Assembly: GCA_900541795.1 (NCBI GenBank)
Contig: UQLC01000005.1
Coordinates: 54,139-118,138, forward strand
DNA from: an uncultured Collinsella sp.
GTDB lineage: Bacteria > Actinomycetota > Coriobacteriia > Coriobacteriales > Coriobacteriaceae
Length of the DNA: 64,000 bases
Reading direction: 5' to 3'
This document shows, piece by piece, positions 33,602 through 42,201 of the stretch. The position numbers were made by a program, and so were the translations under genes. Position 1 is the first letter of the stretch. Every line of letters starts with the position of its first letter. A model generated the notes under the pieces. It was not told where the DNA came from. It searched no databases and saw only the letters and a program-made list of their open reading frames with translations.

Positions 33602-34664
33602 GGGCTCCGCTTTCCTTGACCGTCAGCGAGATCAGACGGAATGCGATGGTGAGCACCGCCACGCCAATCACGCCGGACAGGATATACATGGCAGCCTGAC
33701 CGGCAAAGCCGAGACCCTGCTCCTCGGAATAGGCCTGCAGGTAATCACCCGTAGGCAGAGCGTCGGCAAAGGTCGGGGTGTCGAGACCGACCGAAGCCTG
33801 CAGGCTGTCGTCGCCAGCCTCCTGAACGGCGGTCGCGGCGCCCTCGGCGTCCCACTCACCCCAGGCGTCACCCGTGGCCAGCAGGCCCAGCGGCGTGGCC
33901 ACGACAAGCACGGCAACCAAGATGAGCGTGGGGACCAGCGAGGTCTTCTTTGCAGCAGCGCCCTCGGCAGCAAGCTGTCCATCGGCGGCTTCGGGGCCGA
34001 CGATAACGCTCGGCGCCGTCTTCTTGATAAAGCCGTAGATCGCGGCAGTCGCCACGCCCTCGACCACGCCGGCTACCAACATATGCGGGATCATCATGGC
34101 CGGAATGGCAATGGACAGCGGGAAGGGGCAGTACAGCGGAGCGCCCGAAGCATTCGTGAAAAGCATCGGCTGAATACCAAACTCGATTGCTGCGCACAGG
34201 GCCGCCAGGCACAGGCCGACCCAGCCGCTTACGATGGCCGAAACCGAGGTGCCCCAGCTCTTGTCGTGCAAACGGCTGTTAAGCGCGCGGAACACGATGG
34301 CTGCGGCAAACGGCAACACGAAGGCCATGTTAAAGCAGTTAGCGCCAAAGGACAGGATGCCGCCGTCGCCAAACAGCAGCGCTTGCAGCGCCAGCGCGAC
34401 CGAAACCGCGATAGCCGCGGCCTCGGGGCCCAGCAGCAGCGCGATGAGTGCGCCACCAACGGCGTGGCCAGTGGTGCCGCCGGGCAGCGGCACGTTGAAC
34501 ATCATAAGCAAGAAGGAAAATGCGGCGCAGATGCCCAGGAAAGCCGTGTGCTCGCGATCGAGCGTGGCGCGCACCTTCTTGATACAGTGAACCCAGACGG
34601 GCACCATTGCCACCGCCATGACGGCATCGGTCTGCGGGGACAGATAATTATCTGGAATGTGCAT
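33579..34664 (-). CDS. cbiM: CbiM/NikM substrate-binding component fused to a CbiN/NikN-like region
   Basis: 361 residues. The N-terminal MHIPDNYLSPQTD matches the MHIxDxxLSP motif whose His2 and N-terminal amine coordinate Ni2+ or Co2+. Six or seven helices follow (for example LPGGTTGHAVGGALIALLLG). From about residue 240 a second part begins with a helix (LVPTLILVAVLVVATPLGLL), an extracytoplasmic loop rich in Asp/Glu and a final helix (LSGVIGVAVLTIAFRLI), the layout of a NikN/CbiN partner fused at the C-terminus. A NikR-like operator upstream favours nickel. Confidence 0.9.
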   Translation of the reverse strand: MHIPDNYLSPQTDAVMAVAMVPVWVHCIKKVRATLDREHTAFLGICAAFSFLLMMFNVPLPGGTTGHAVGGALIALLLGPEAAAIAVSVALALQALLFGDGGILSFGANCFNMAFVLPFAAAIVFRALNSRLHDKSWGTSVSAIVSGWVGLCLAALCAAIEFGIQPMLFTNASGAPLYCPFPLSIAIPAMMIPHMLVAGVVEGVATAAIYGFIKKTAPSVIVGPEAADGQLAAEGAAAKKTSLVPTLILVAVLVVATPLGLLATGDAWGEWDAEGAATAVQEAGDDSLQASVGLDTPTFADALPTGDYLQAYSEEQGLGFAGQAAMYILSGVIGVAVLTIAFRLISLTVKESGAHGDGRAA

Positions 34665-34721
34665 GTACGCCTCCCGGTTATCGGCGCACGGAATTGCAAC
34701 GCCGCTTGAATCACCTTTCCA

Positions 34722-34749
34722 GTGTTACGTAATGTCAGATTCGTAACAC
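34722..34749. promoter_or_regulatory. NikR-like operator, GTGTTAC-N14-GTAACAC
   Basis: A perfect 7-bp (8-bp if the flanking G/C is included) inverted repeat with a 14-nt spacer, 58 bp before cbiM. I recall a GTGTTAC-N13/14-GTAACAC consensus from comparative studies of NikR regulons. TTGCTA on the minus strand about 20 bp upstream could be a -35 box, which would put the operator over the -10 region and imply repression when nickel is plentiful. The nikR gene itself is not in the window. Confidence 0.65.
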
Positions 34750-34909
34750 GCCGCGGGCTATCATAGCAAAACGGCGCACTGCCGACAAAGCAGCACGCCG
34801 TTATGTAATGCGCGTGTCATATATGCAGGCTCAACGGTGCCTTATACCGAAAACAGCAGTCACGTAAGACTCGGCGGCAGCCGACGCTGGCCTATATCCG
34901 GCGCAGGAC

Positions 34910-37363
34910 CTAGCCGCGGACCTCGCCGTTTACGCCCTTGCACACCTTGGTAACGATCTTCTGGTGCGCCTTTTCGACCTCTTCGCTGGTAAGCGTGTGG
35001 TCGTCGGAGCGATACGTAAGCGCAAAGGCCATGGACTTCTTGCCCGCTCCGATGCGGATGGGATCGCGGTAGACGTCGAACAGACGCACATCCTCGAGCA
35101 GCTTGCCTCCGGCGCTGGTAATACGGCGCTCAAGATCCTCGCAGGTCACAGTGTTGTCGACCACGATAGCAAGGTCGTGCTCAACGGCCGGGTACTGCGA
35201 GAACTCACGGTAGTTCTCCTGGTTGCGGGCGCCCTTGATCAGCTTGTCCAGGTCGAGCTCAAAGGCAACGACAACCTCGTCAATGCCCATAGCCTCGCGC
35301 GCCTCGGGGTGAATCTCGCCAACCCAGCCCAGCACGGTACCGCCGGACAGAACCTCGGCGGCGCGACCCGGCTGCAAGAAGGCATAGCCCTCGCCCTCGA
35401 CGGGACGGAAGCGAACCTTCTCGATGCGCAGCTGAGCAAGCAGCTCCTCGACAATACCCTTGCCAAAGAAGAAGCGCAGCTTACGGTACTTCATGTTCCA
35501 GGACTGCTCGCTCCAGTGGCCCGAGAGCACGCCCGCCACGGACTTGGTCTCCTTGGGCAGGCTGGCGTTCTCGCGGCCATGGAACAGGCTGCCGACCTCG
35601 TACAGGCGCACGTTGGGCGTGCCGTGGGCCTCGTTGTAGGCCACAGACTGCAGCAGGCCCGGCAGCAGCGAGCGGCGCATCTCGGTCTGCTCGGCCACCA
35701 GCGGATTCATGAGCACCACAGGGCAGCCGCGGCCCTCGGTGGACATACCGATCTTCTCCAGGTCGCCCGGGGCGGCAAAGCCAAAGGTCGTGGTCTCGTT
35801 GAGGCCGCAGGCGCGCAGGATCTCGCCGACCTTGCGGGTGAGCTTCTGCTCGCGGGTCAGGCCGCCGATGTGGTTCTTGGCAGCCGGGATGGTCGCCGTC
35901 ACGCGGCCCATACCCCACAGGCGCAGGACCTCCTCAATCAGATCGATCTCGCGCGGCAGGTCGGGACGGAAACTCGGCGGGGTGACCATGAAGTCCTCGC
36001 CGTCGCGCTCGACGGTGCAGCCCAGGCGGGTGAGCGAACGCTCGATAAAGTCGGGCTCGATGTCGGCACCGCAGATGGCACGCACGCGGGCCAGGCGCAG
36101 CTTAATGCTGTCGATGGTCTTGGGCGCGGGGAACACGTCCACATAGCCGGGAGCAACCTCGCCGCCGGCGATCTCCTCGATCAGCGCGCAGGTAACGTTG
36201 GCGACATCCACGCAGCCGGTCTCGTCGACCTGGCGCTCAAAGCGAATGGAGGCGTCGGAGATCAGCGACAGATCGCGGCTGGTGTGCGAGGTGCGACCGG
36301 CGTTGAAGCAGGCGCTCTCGACCATCACGTCGACGGTGTCGTCCTCGATCTCGGAATCCATGCCGCCCATTACGCCGGCCAGCGCCACGGGACGCTCGCC
36401 GTCGGTGATGAGGCCCATACCGGCGTCGAGCACGCGCTCCTCGCCGTCGAGCGTCGTGAACTTCTCGTCCTGCTGGGCGGCGCGAACCACCACACGACGG
36501 TGGCCATCGCGCTCGGCAAAGGTGTCCAGGTCAAAGGCGTGCAGCGGCTGACCGGTGAGCATCATCACATAGTTGGTGATGTCGACGATGTTGTTGTGCG
36601 GGCGCACGCCCAAGGCGTTAAGGCGCTTGACCATCCAGTCGGGCGACGGGCCGACCTTGACGTTGCGCACGATGCGGGCAACGTAGCGGTCGCACAGGCC
36701 CTCGTTGGCAATCTCGACCGAAAGCTCGTCGTCGGTCGCGCGGCCGGTCTCGGCCTTGATGGCGGGCAGCTCAACGTGGAAATCGCGGTCGAAGATGGCG
36801 CCGGTCTCGCGGGCCATGCCGATCATGGACAGGCAATCGGGACGGTTGGGCGTGATCTCGCAGTCGAGCACGGTGTCGCTCGAGCCCACGTACTCGGCAA
36901 ACGGCATGCCGCAGGGCGTATCCTCGGGCAGGATCATGATGCCGGAGTGGTCGCCGCCCAAGCCGAGCTCGCGCGCGGAGCAGTTCATGCCCATGGACAC
37001 GACGCCGCGAAGCTTGCTCTTCTTGATCTTGACGTCGCCGGGCAGGACAGCGCCGATCATGGCCGTGACGATGTGGTCGCCGGCCTCGAAGTTCTGCGCG
37101 CCGCAGACGATCTGCAGCGGAGCGGGATTGCCGTCGGCGTCGAGATTCTTGTCGCCCACATCGACCGAGCACACATACATGTGGTCGCTATCGGGGTGCG
37201 GGGTCTTGGTGATTACCTTAGCGGTCACCACGTGGTCAAAGGACTCGCCCACGGTGTCGATCGCCTCGACCTCGGTACCGGTACGGATATATTCGTCCGA
37301 AAGGGTCTTGGGATCCTCCGGAATATCGATCATGGTCTTGAGCCAGTCGTAAGAAACGCGCAT
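34910..37363 (-). CDS. pheT: Phenylalanine--tRNA ligase beta subunit
   Basis: 817 residues, the standard bacterial length. Domains in order: B1 tRNA-binding/OB fold (residues 39-150, SFDHVVTAKVITKTPHPDSD), B3/B4 editing domain (about 200-390, GITPNRPDCLSMIGMARE-type segment seen as DCEITPNRPDCLSMIG), B5 DNA-binding-like domain, B6/B7 catalytic-like domain, and the C-terminal ferredoxin-fold anticodon-binding domain (FSQYPAVEHDLAIVVDNTV). Forms an alpha2-beta2 enzyme with PheS and hydrolyses mis-charged Tyr-tRNA-Phe. Co-transcribed with pheS under the upstream T-box. Confidence 0.98.
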   Translation of the reverse strand: MRVSYDWLKTMIDIPEDPKTLSDEYIRTGTEVEAIDTVGESFDHVVTAKVITKTPHPDSDHMYVCSVDVGDKNLDADGNPAPLQIVCGAQNFEAGDHIVTAMIGAVLPGDVKIKKSKLRGVVSMGMNCSARELGLGGDHSGIMILPEDTPCGMPFAEYVGSSDTVLDCEITPNRPDCLSMIGMARETGAIFDRDFHVELPAIKAETGRATDDELSVEIANEGLCDRYVARIVRNVKVGPSPDWMVKRLNALGVRPHNNIVDITNYVMMLTGQPLHAFDLDTFAERDGHRRVVVRAAQQDEKFTTLDGEERVLDAGMGLITDGERPVALAGVMGGMDSEIEDDTVDVMVESACFNAGRTSHTSRDLSLISDASIRFERQVDETGCVDVANVTCALIEEIAGGEVAPGYVDVFPAPKTIDSIKLRLARVRAICGADIEPDFIERSLTRLGCTVERDGEDFMVTPPSFRPDLPREIDLIEEVLRLWGMGRVTATIPAAKNHIGGLTREQKLTRKVGEILRACGLNETTTFGFAAPGDLEKIGMSTEGRGCPVVLMNPLVAEQTEMRRSLLPGLLQSVAYNEAHGTPNVRLYEVGSLFHGRENASLPKETKSVAGVLSGHWSEQSWNMKYRKLRFFFGKGIVEELLAQLRIEKVRFRPVEGEGYAFLQPGRAAEVLSGGTVLGWVGEIHPEAREAMGIDEVVVAFELDLDKLIKGARNQENYREFSQYPAVEHDLAIVVDNTVTCEDLERRITSAGGKLLEDVRLFDVYRDPIRIGAGKKSMAFALTYRSDDHTLTSEEVEKAHQKIVTKVCKGVNGEVRG

Positions 37364-37422
37364 GTAGCTCTCCTAGTTCTTAATCTCCGCAAAAGGAGGA
37401 ATATCAAATGAAGACGTTCGCC

Positions 37423-37529
37423 TTAGGGTTGTCCAGGTGCCCCAGGTTGGCGTGAAAGAGGAGCGACGCGTACTAAAGGTACGCGAGCGACGGTTTGAAC
37501 GCCAAGATGGGGTGCCTGGGCAAGCCTAA
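37423..37529. repeat. 107-bp imperfect inverted-repeat element between pheS and pheT
   Basis: Two 31-nt arms (37423-37453 and 37499-37529) match at 25 of 31 positions as an inverted repeat. The centre holds a smaller hairpin GCGTAC-TAAAG-GTACGC flanked by GAGCGACG direct repeats. The right arm overlaps the pheS stop codon. The size and terminal repeats resemble a MITE or BIME-type element inserted within the pheST operon. Confidence 0.65.
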
Positions 37530-38602
37530 AATTGGTTGAGGAAGCGCATATCGCCTGTCATGAGCGTGCGCAGGTCGGGCAAGTCGTAGCGCAGTGCCGC
37601 GACGCGCTCGGCGCCAATGCCAAAGGCGAAGCCGGTGTACTTCTCGGGGTCGATGCCGCAGTTGATAAGGACGTTGGGATCGACCATACCGCAGCCCAGA
37701 ATCTCGATCCAGCCGCTGTGCTTGCAGAAGTTGCAGCCCTTGCCGCCGCACACGTGGCAGCTCACGTCCACCTCGCAGCTAGGCTCGGTGAAGGGGAAGA
37801 AGTGCGGGCGGTAGCGCGTTTTGCGGTCCTCGCCAAACATGCACTTAACAAAATAGTCGAGCGTACCCTTGAGGTCGCCGAAAGTAATGCCCTCGTCCAC
37901 GACCAGGCCCTCGATCTGGTTAAACTGCGGCAGGTGGCAGGCATCGGCCGTGTCGGGACGATAGACGGTGCCCGGGCAGATCATGTAGATGGGCGGCTTT
38001 TGCGACTCCATGGTGTGGATCTGCACGCCCGAGGTCTGGGTGCGCAGCAGCACGTCGGACTCGCCGTGGGCGTGCGCCTCGGGGTGCGCAACGCTGCCGG
38101 GGTTGTTGTCGACCACGTAAAACGTGTCGCGGGCCGAACGGCTCGGGTGATCCATGGGGGCGTTAAGCGCCGTGAAGTTGTAGTAGGAGGTGTCGACCAT
38201 GGGGCCGGACTCGACAGTGTAGCCGATGCCGCAGAAGATGTCCTCGGCCTCCTCGATGATCTGCTTGATCAGGTGCTGGTGACCGATCTGCGGACGGATG
38301 CCCGGCAGCGTGATGTCGACGGCATCGTGCTCGAGTGCGTGCTTAAGGGCGGCGGCCTTCATCTCGGTCGTGCGCTCGTCGAGCATGCCCTCGATCAGCT
38401 GGCGCATCTCGTTGGCGCGCTTGCCCATAACGGGACGATCCTCGGGGGCGAGCTTGCCCATCATGCGCATCAGGCCGGTGATGCGGCCCTTGCGGCCGAG
38501 CAGCGCGACGCGCGCGGCCTCGAGCTTCTCGGCGTCGTCGGCGCCTGCGACGAGCTCCTTGGCCTCTTCCTCGAGTTTGACCAGATCATCAATCAGACTC
38601 AT
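37526..38602 (-). CDS. pheS: Phenylalanine--tRNA ligase alpha subunit
   Basis: Catalytic alpha subunit, class II synthetase. 358 residues from ATG 38602 (AAAGGGAAGAC before it). An N-terminal coiled coil (residues 1-80) contacts tRNA; motif 2 and the Phe pocket appear as PHFFPFTEPSCEVDV, and motif 3 as GFAFGIGAERVAALRY. The T-box leader upstream ties its expression to the tRNA-Phe charging state. PheS and pheT are separated by a 162-bp spacer containing an inverted-repeat element, more than usual for this operon. Confidence 0.98.
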   Translation of the reverse strand: MSLIDDLVKLEEEAKELVAGADDAEKLEAARVALLGRKGRITGLMRMMGKLAPEDRPVMGKRANEMRQLIEGMLDERTTEMKAAALKHALEHDAVDITLPGIRPQIGHQHLIKQIIEEAEDIFCGIGYTVESGPMVDTSYYNFTALNAPMDHPSRSARDTFYVVDNNPGSVAHPEAHAHGESDVLLRTQTSGVQIHTMESQKPPIYMICPGTVYRPDTADACHLPQFNQIEGLVVDEGITFGDLKGTLDYFVKCMFGEDRKTRYRPHFFPFTEPSCEVDVSCHVCGGKGCNFCKHSGWIEILGCGMVDPNVLINCGIDPEKYTGFAFGIGAERVAALRYDLPDLRTLMTGDMRFLNQF

Positions 38603-38683
38603 GTCTTCCCTTTCGTCTCTCGCGCATCCGCGCTCCGGGACGGCTGACGCCGCCCGATGCTGCGGATGCGCGGCCCGGTTCGG

Positions 38684-38990
38684 TAACAAAAAACCGCCCT
38701 CGGGCATGTGCATTGCCCAAGGACGGTTAAATTCCGCGGTACCACCTTGTTTGACCCGGCGGATGTCTGGCCCGCCGCGCCCACTCTGCGCCCCTTATCG
38801 CGAGGCTCACGGCTTCCCTACTGGGGCCTCGCTGCCGCCGGCCGCGTGCCCGTTGAGGTCGCTGCTCGGGAGTGAACGCTTGGCCCTTGCCACCGCAGGA
38901 AGGCTTGCAGCCCATGACCTTCCCTCTCTTGCCGGCGACGCGGCGGGCAAAACCCTCTCCGTCAACGCATTGGGCTATAGGATAACACAT
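38684..38990 (-). promoter_or_regulatory. T-box leader controlling pheST
   Basis: On the minus strand the T-box proper reads AAGGTGGTACCGCGGAATT (38729-38747), pairing with the tRNA acceptor end, followed by a terminator stem AACCGTCCT / AGGGCGGTT (38720-38728 with 38692-38700) and TTTTTT. A stem I candidate with an AGAGAGGGAAGG arm lies upstream. A TTC triplet followed by A at 38874-38876 is a plausible phenylalanine specifier. Uncharged tRNA-Phe would stabilise the antiterminator and let pheST be transcribed. Confidence 0.88.
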
Positions 38991-39105
38991 TTCGCGAGCG
39001 CATCGCCGCGTTCCGTTTTGTTCGCGCTGGGTACAAGGCAGGTAGCTGTGCAAACTGGCCGCGCACCCGCTTGCGACGCTCGGCCTGCGAGATTAAGGAT
39101 ACGGT

Positions 39106-40689
39106 ATGGGAAAGAAACTCGATAAGAAGGCCAAGGCAGCCGTGGCAAAGGCCGCCAAGGGCGTCAAGGCCGCTAAAGTCGACAAGGCCGTCAAAAAATT
39201 CCGCAAGCTCGAGGGCAAGCTGTGGACTCGTGAATACCTGCTCAAGATTGCCGAGTTCGATGGCGCGACGATTGCCCCCGCCAACGGCGCCGCGGCCCGC
39301 GCCGATGCTATGGGGACCCTTGCCGGCGAACATCACAAGCTCCTGACCAGCAAAAAGTCCGTTGAGCTCGTGCACTCTCTCGCGCGTGAGACGGTCGCGG
39401 GCGAAAAGATCGACGACCCGCAGCTGCTCGACGAGATTCGCGTGCTCGGCCGCGACCAGCGCGAGGCAAGCGTTATTCCTACCGAGGAGGCCGAGGCCTG
39501 GACCAGGCTCACCTGCGAGGCCGACGCCGTGTGGCACAAGGCCAAGACGGCCAACGACTGGGCGAGTTTTGAGCCCTATGTGGATAGAATCATCGCCCAA
39601 CTTAAGCATCAGGCCGAACTCATGGACCCCCAGCGCGACCCATACGACGTTTGGCTCGACCAGTACGAGCGCGGCCTTTCCGCCAAGAGCTTCGACGCGT
39701 TTTGCGAGGAGGTCAAGGCCACGGTCGTGCCGCTCGTGCACGCCATCGGCGAGCGCGGCCAGCAGCCCGCTGCCGACTTTTTGCACGCCCGCGTGCCCGA
39801 GGCCGCCCAGCGCGCCATGAGCTTTGACCTTATGAAGCTCGTCGGCCTGAACCTGAACGACACCACGCTTGCCTTTACCGAGCACCCGTTTAGCGAGGGC
39901 TTTGCCGTGGGTGACGCGCGCATCGCGACACACATCTACGAGGACGATTGCATCTCCAACGTCTACAGCATCATCCACGAGGCGGGACACGCCATGTACG
40001 AGCTGGGCGTCAATCCCGCCTATGCGCGCACCTGTCTTGAGGGCGGCACCTCCATGGGCATCCACGAGAGCCAGAGCCGCTTTTTCGAGAACACCGTGGG
40101 TCGCAGCCGCGCCTTTATGGGACCGCTGCTCGAGGTGCTGCGCCGCCACGCACCCGAGGTCTACGGCGACGTCGACGAGGACACGCTCTACCACGCCGTG
40201 AACATCGCGCAGCCTTCGCTGATCCGCACCGAGGCCGACGAGCTCACCTATCCGCTGCACGTTATGGTGCGCTACGAGATCGAGCGTATGCTGTTTGCCG
40301 GCGAGGCCACGGCCAAGGACATCCCCGCGCTTTGGAACCGCTTCATGGATGAGTACCTGGGCATTCCCGTTCCCGACGACACGCACGGCTGCCTACAGGA
40401 TACGCACTGGAGCGGCGGCTCGTTTGGCTACTTCCCCACCTATGCGCTGGGCAGCGCCTACGACGCCATGTTTGTGCCGGCCATGTGCCGCGACGGTGTC
40501 GACCTCAACGGCGCCTGTGCGAGCGGCGACCTGACACCCGTCCGCGCCTGGCTGGGCGAGCACATTTGGCAGTGGGGCCGCGCCAAGGACGCGCCGGAGC
40601 TCATCAAGGGCGCGTGCGGCATGGCGTTCGATGCCCGCTACTACTGCAGCTACCTGCAGGACAAGTTCACCACGCTCTACGAACTGTAA
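39106..40689 (+). CDS. M32-family metallocarboxypeptidase
   Basis: A Taq-carboxypeptidase-like zinc enzyme that trims C-terminal residues from peptides in the cytoplasm. The zinc site IHEAGHAMYELG (HEXXH) is at about residues 295-306, and the family motif GIHESQSRFFEN follows about 30 residues later; DTHWSGGSFGYFPTYALG near residue 430 is also diagnostic. The N-terminal 30 residues are an unusual Lys/Ala-rich extension (GKKLDKKAKAAVAKAAKG). Length 527 is slightly above the roughly 500 norm because of it. Own terminator. Confidence 0.95.
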   Translation: MGKKLDKKAKAAVAKAAKGVKAAKVDKAVKKFRKLEGKLWTREYLLKIAEFDGATIAPANGAAARADAMGTLAGEHHKLLTSKKSVELVHSLARETVAGEKIDDPQLLDEIRVLGRDQREASVIPTEEAEAWTRLTCEADAVWHKAKTANDWASFEPYVDRIIAQLKHQAELMDPQRDPYDVWLDQYERGLSAKSFDAFCEEVKATVVPLVHAIGERGQQPAADFLHARVPEAAQRAMSFDLMKLVGLNLNDTTLAFTEHPFSEGFAVGDARIATHIYEDDCISNVYSIIHEAGHAMYELGVNPAYARTCLEGGTSMGIHESQSRFFENTVGRSRAFMGPLLEVLRRHAPEVYGDVDEDTLYHAVNIAQPSLIRTEADELTYPLHVMVRYEIERMLFAGEATAKDIPALWNRFMDEYLGIPVPDDTHGCLQDTHWSGGSFGYFPTYALGSAYDAMFVPAMCRDGVDLNGACASGDLTPVRAWLGEHIWQWGRAKDAPELIKGACGMAFDARYYCSYLQDKFTTLYEL

Positions 40690-40713
40690 GGCATAACCGA
40701 CACGCCAACGCAA

Positions 40714-40750
40714 AGGGGACGCCGCGGAACCAATCCGCGGCGCCCCCTTT
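40714..40750 (+). terminator. Terminator of the M32 carboxypeptidase gene
   Basis: CGCCGCGGA/TCCGCGGCG stem extended by GGGG/CCCC with an A/C bulge, then CTTT. Confidence 0.75.
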
Positions 40751-40786
40751 CCACCTAGTCGTTTAAGAACGTCCCCAATGACTACC

Positions 40787-42118
40787 TTACAGAGCCTCGA
40801 GCGCGTTGGCGATGCGCTTCATGGCGGCATCGGCGGATGCTTGGTCGGGCGCCTCGGCCAGCACGCGGATAACCGACTCGGTTCCGCTCTTGCGCACGAG
40901 CACGCGGCCCTCGCCTGCCAGCGCAGCCTCGGCCTCGGCGATGGCGTTCTGCACGCCCATGTTCTCGAGCGCGGCGTCCTTGTCCGCCACGCGCACGGCC
41001 ACCTGCGCCTGCGGCAGCAACTTGCACGGAGCCGTGAGCTGCGAGAGCGTCTCGCGCTCGGCACGAATCACTTCCATCACGCGCAGCGAAGTCATAATGC
41101 CGTCGCCCGTGCGCTCGATATCGCCAAAGATCGTATGGCCCGTCTGCTCGCCGCCCAGGCTGTAGCCGCCCTCGCGCATCTTGGCATACACGTGACGGTC
41201 GCCCACGCCGCTGGTCACGGCGCTCAGGCCGGCAAGCTCCAGCGACTTGACAAGGCCAAAGTTACTGGCAATCGTCGGCACCACGGTACCGCCCGAGAGG
41301 CGCCCGTGCTTGTTCAGATACACGCCGCACACGTACAGGATCTGGTCGCCGTCGACCACGCGCCCGCGCTCGTCCACGGCCAGGCAGCGGTCGGCATCGC
41401 CGTCGTAGGCAAAGCCCACGTCCAGGCCCTGCTCCACCACATGGCGCTGCAGACGCTCCATATGCGTGGAGCCGCAGTCGACGTTGATGTTAAAGCCATC
41501 GGGCGCGGCATTGATCACGCGCACGTCGGCACCGAGCGCGTCAAACACCGGCTTGGCCACCGAGGAAGCCGAGCCGTTGGCGCAGTCGATGCCGATCTTG
41601 ACGCCCTGCAGCGAAAAGTTCGCGCTGGCGATGAGCGAAGCAATGTAGCGGTTGCGGCCCTGCATGTAGTCCACCGTGGCGCCGATGTGGTTGCCCGTGG
41701 CCAGCGGCACCTCGCTCTTGCCATCGATGTAGTCCTCGATAAGCTCCAGTACGTCCTCGTCCATCTTAAAACCGTCGCTGTTGACGAGCTTAATGCCGTT
41801 ATCGCAAAACGGGTTGTGGCTCGCACTGATCATGATGCCGCAATCGAAGCAGCCCTCCACGGTCTGATGCGCTACGCCCGGCGTGGGGATCACGTGCAGC
41901 ATATAGGCGTCCGCGCCGCTCGCGACCAGGCCGCTCACCAGCGCCGCCTCGAACATATAACTCGAGCGACGTGTGTCCTTGCCCACGATGACGCGCGCCT
42001 TGCGCTCGCGGTTGGCGCCGTAATACCAGCCCACAAAACGGCCAATCTTATAAGCGTGCTCTACCGTCAGCCCAACGTTGGCCTCACCGCGAAAGCCGTC
42101 GGTGCCAAAGTACTTCAT
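40787..42118 (-). CDS. glmM: Phosphoglucosamine mutase
   Basis: Interconverts glucosamine-6-phosphate and glucosamine-1-phosphate, feeding UDP-GlcNAc and peptidoglycan synthesis. 443 residues. N-terminal KYFGTDGFRGEANVGLT; the catalytic phosphoserine loop is IMISASHNPFCDNGIK (Ser at about 101); the metal loop is FAYDGDADRCLAVD; sugar-binding segment GGEQTGHTIF; and the C-terminal phosphate-binding loop RKSGTESVIRVLAE. A few-gene cluster with the DUF4012 gene upstream. Confidence 0.97.
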   Translation of the reverse strand: MKYFGTDGFRGEANVGLTVEHAYKIGRFVGWYYGANRERKARVIVGKDTRRSSYMFEAALVSGLVASGADAYMLHVIPTPGVAHQTVEGCFDCGIMISASHNPFCDNGIKLVNSDGFKMDEDVLELIEDYIDGKSEVPLATGNHIGATVDYMQGRNRYIASLIASANFSLQGVKIGIDCANGSASSVAKPVFDALGADVRVINAAPDGFNINVDCGSTHMERLQRHVVEQGLDVGFAYDGDADRCLAVDERGRVVDGDQILYVCGVYLNKHGRLSGGTVVPTIASNFGLVKSLELAGLSAVTSGVGDRHVYAKMREGGYSLGGEQTGHTIFGDIERTGDGIMTSLRVMEVIRAERETLSQLTAPCKLLPQAQVAVRVADKDAALENMGVQNAIAEAEAALAGEGRVLVRKSGTESVIRVLAEAPDQASADAAMKRIANALEAL

Positions 42119-42137
42119 GCGCTCTCCTTACAAAATA

Positions 42138-42164
42138 GGGGCGAACAGATTGCCTGTCCGCCCC
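42138..42164 (-). terminator. Terminator after the DUF4012 gene
   Basis: GGGGCG-ACAG / CTGT-CGCCCC stem with a GCAAT loop, followed by TATTTTG on the minus strand. Confidence 0.7.
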
Positions 42165-42201
42165 AAAATGGTACTCGATTATCTGCGCTACCAGAAAAAC
42201 C

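Noticed and set aside
34964..37411. An 815-residue open frame on the plus strand
   Set aside because: Antisense of pheT; composition typical of GC-rich antisense frames.
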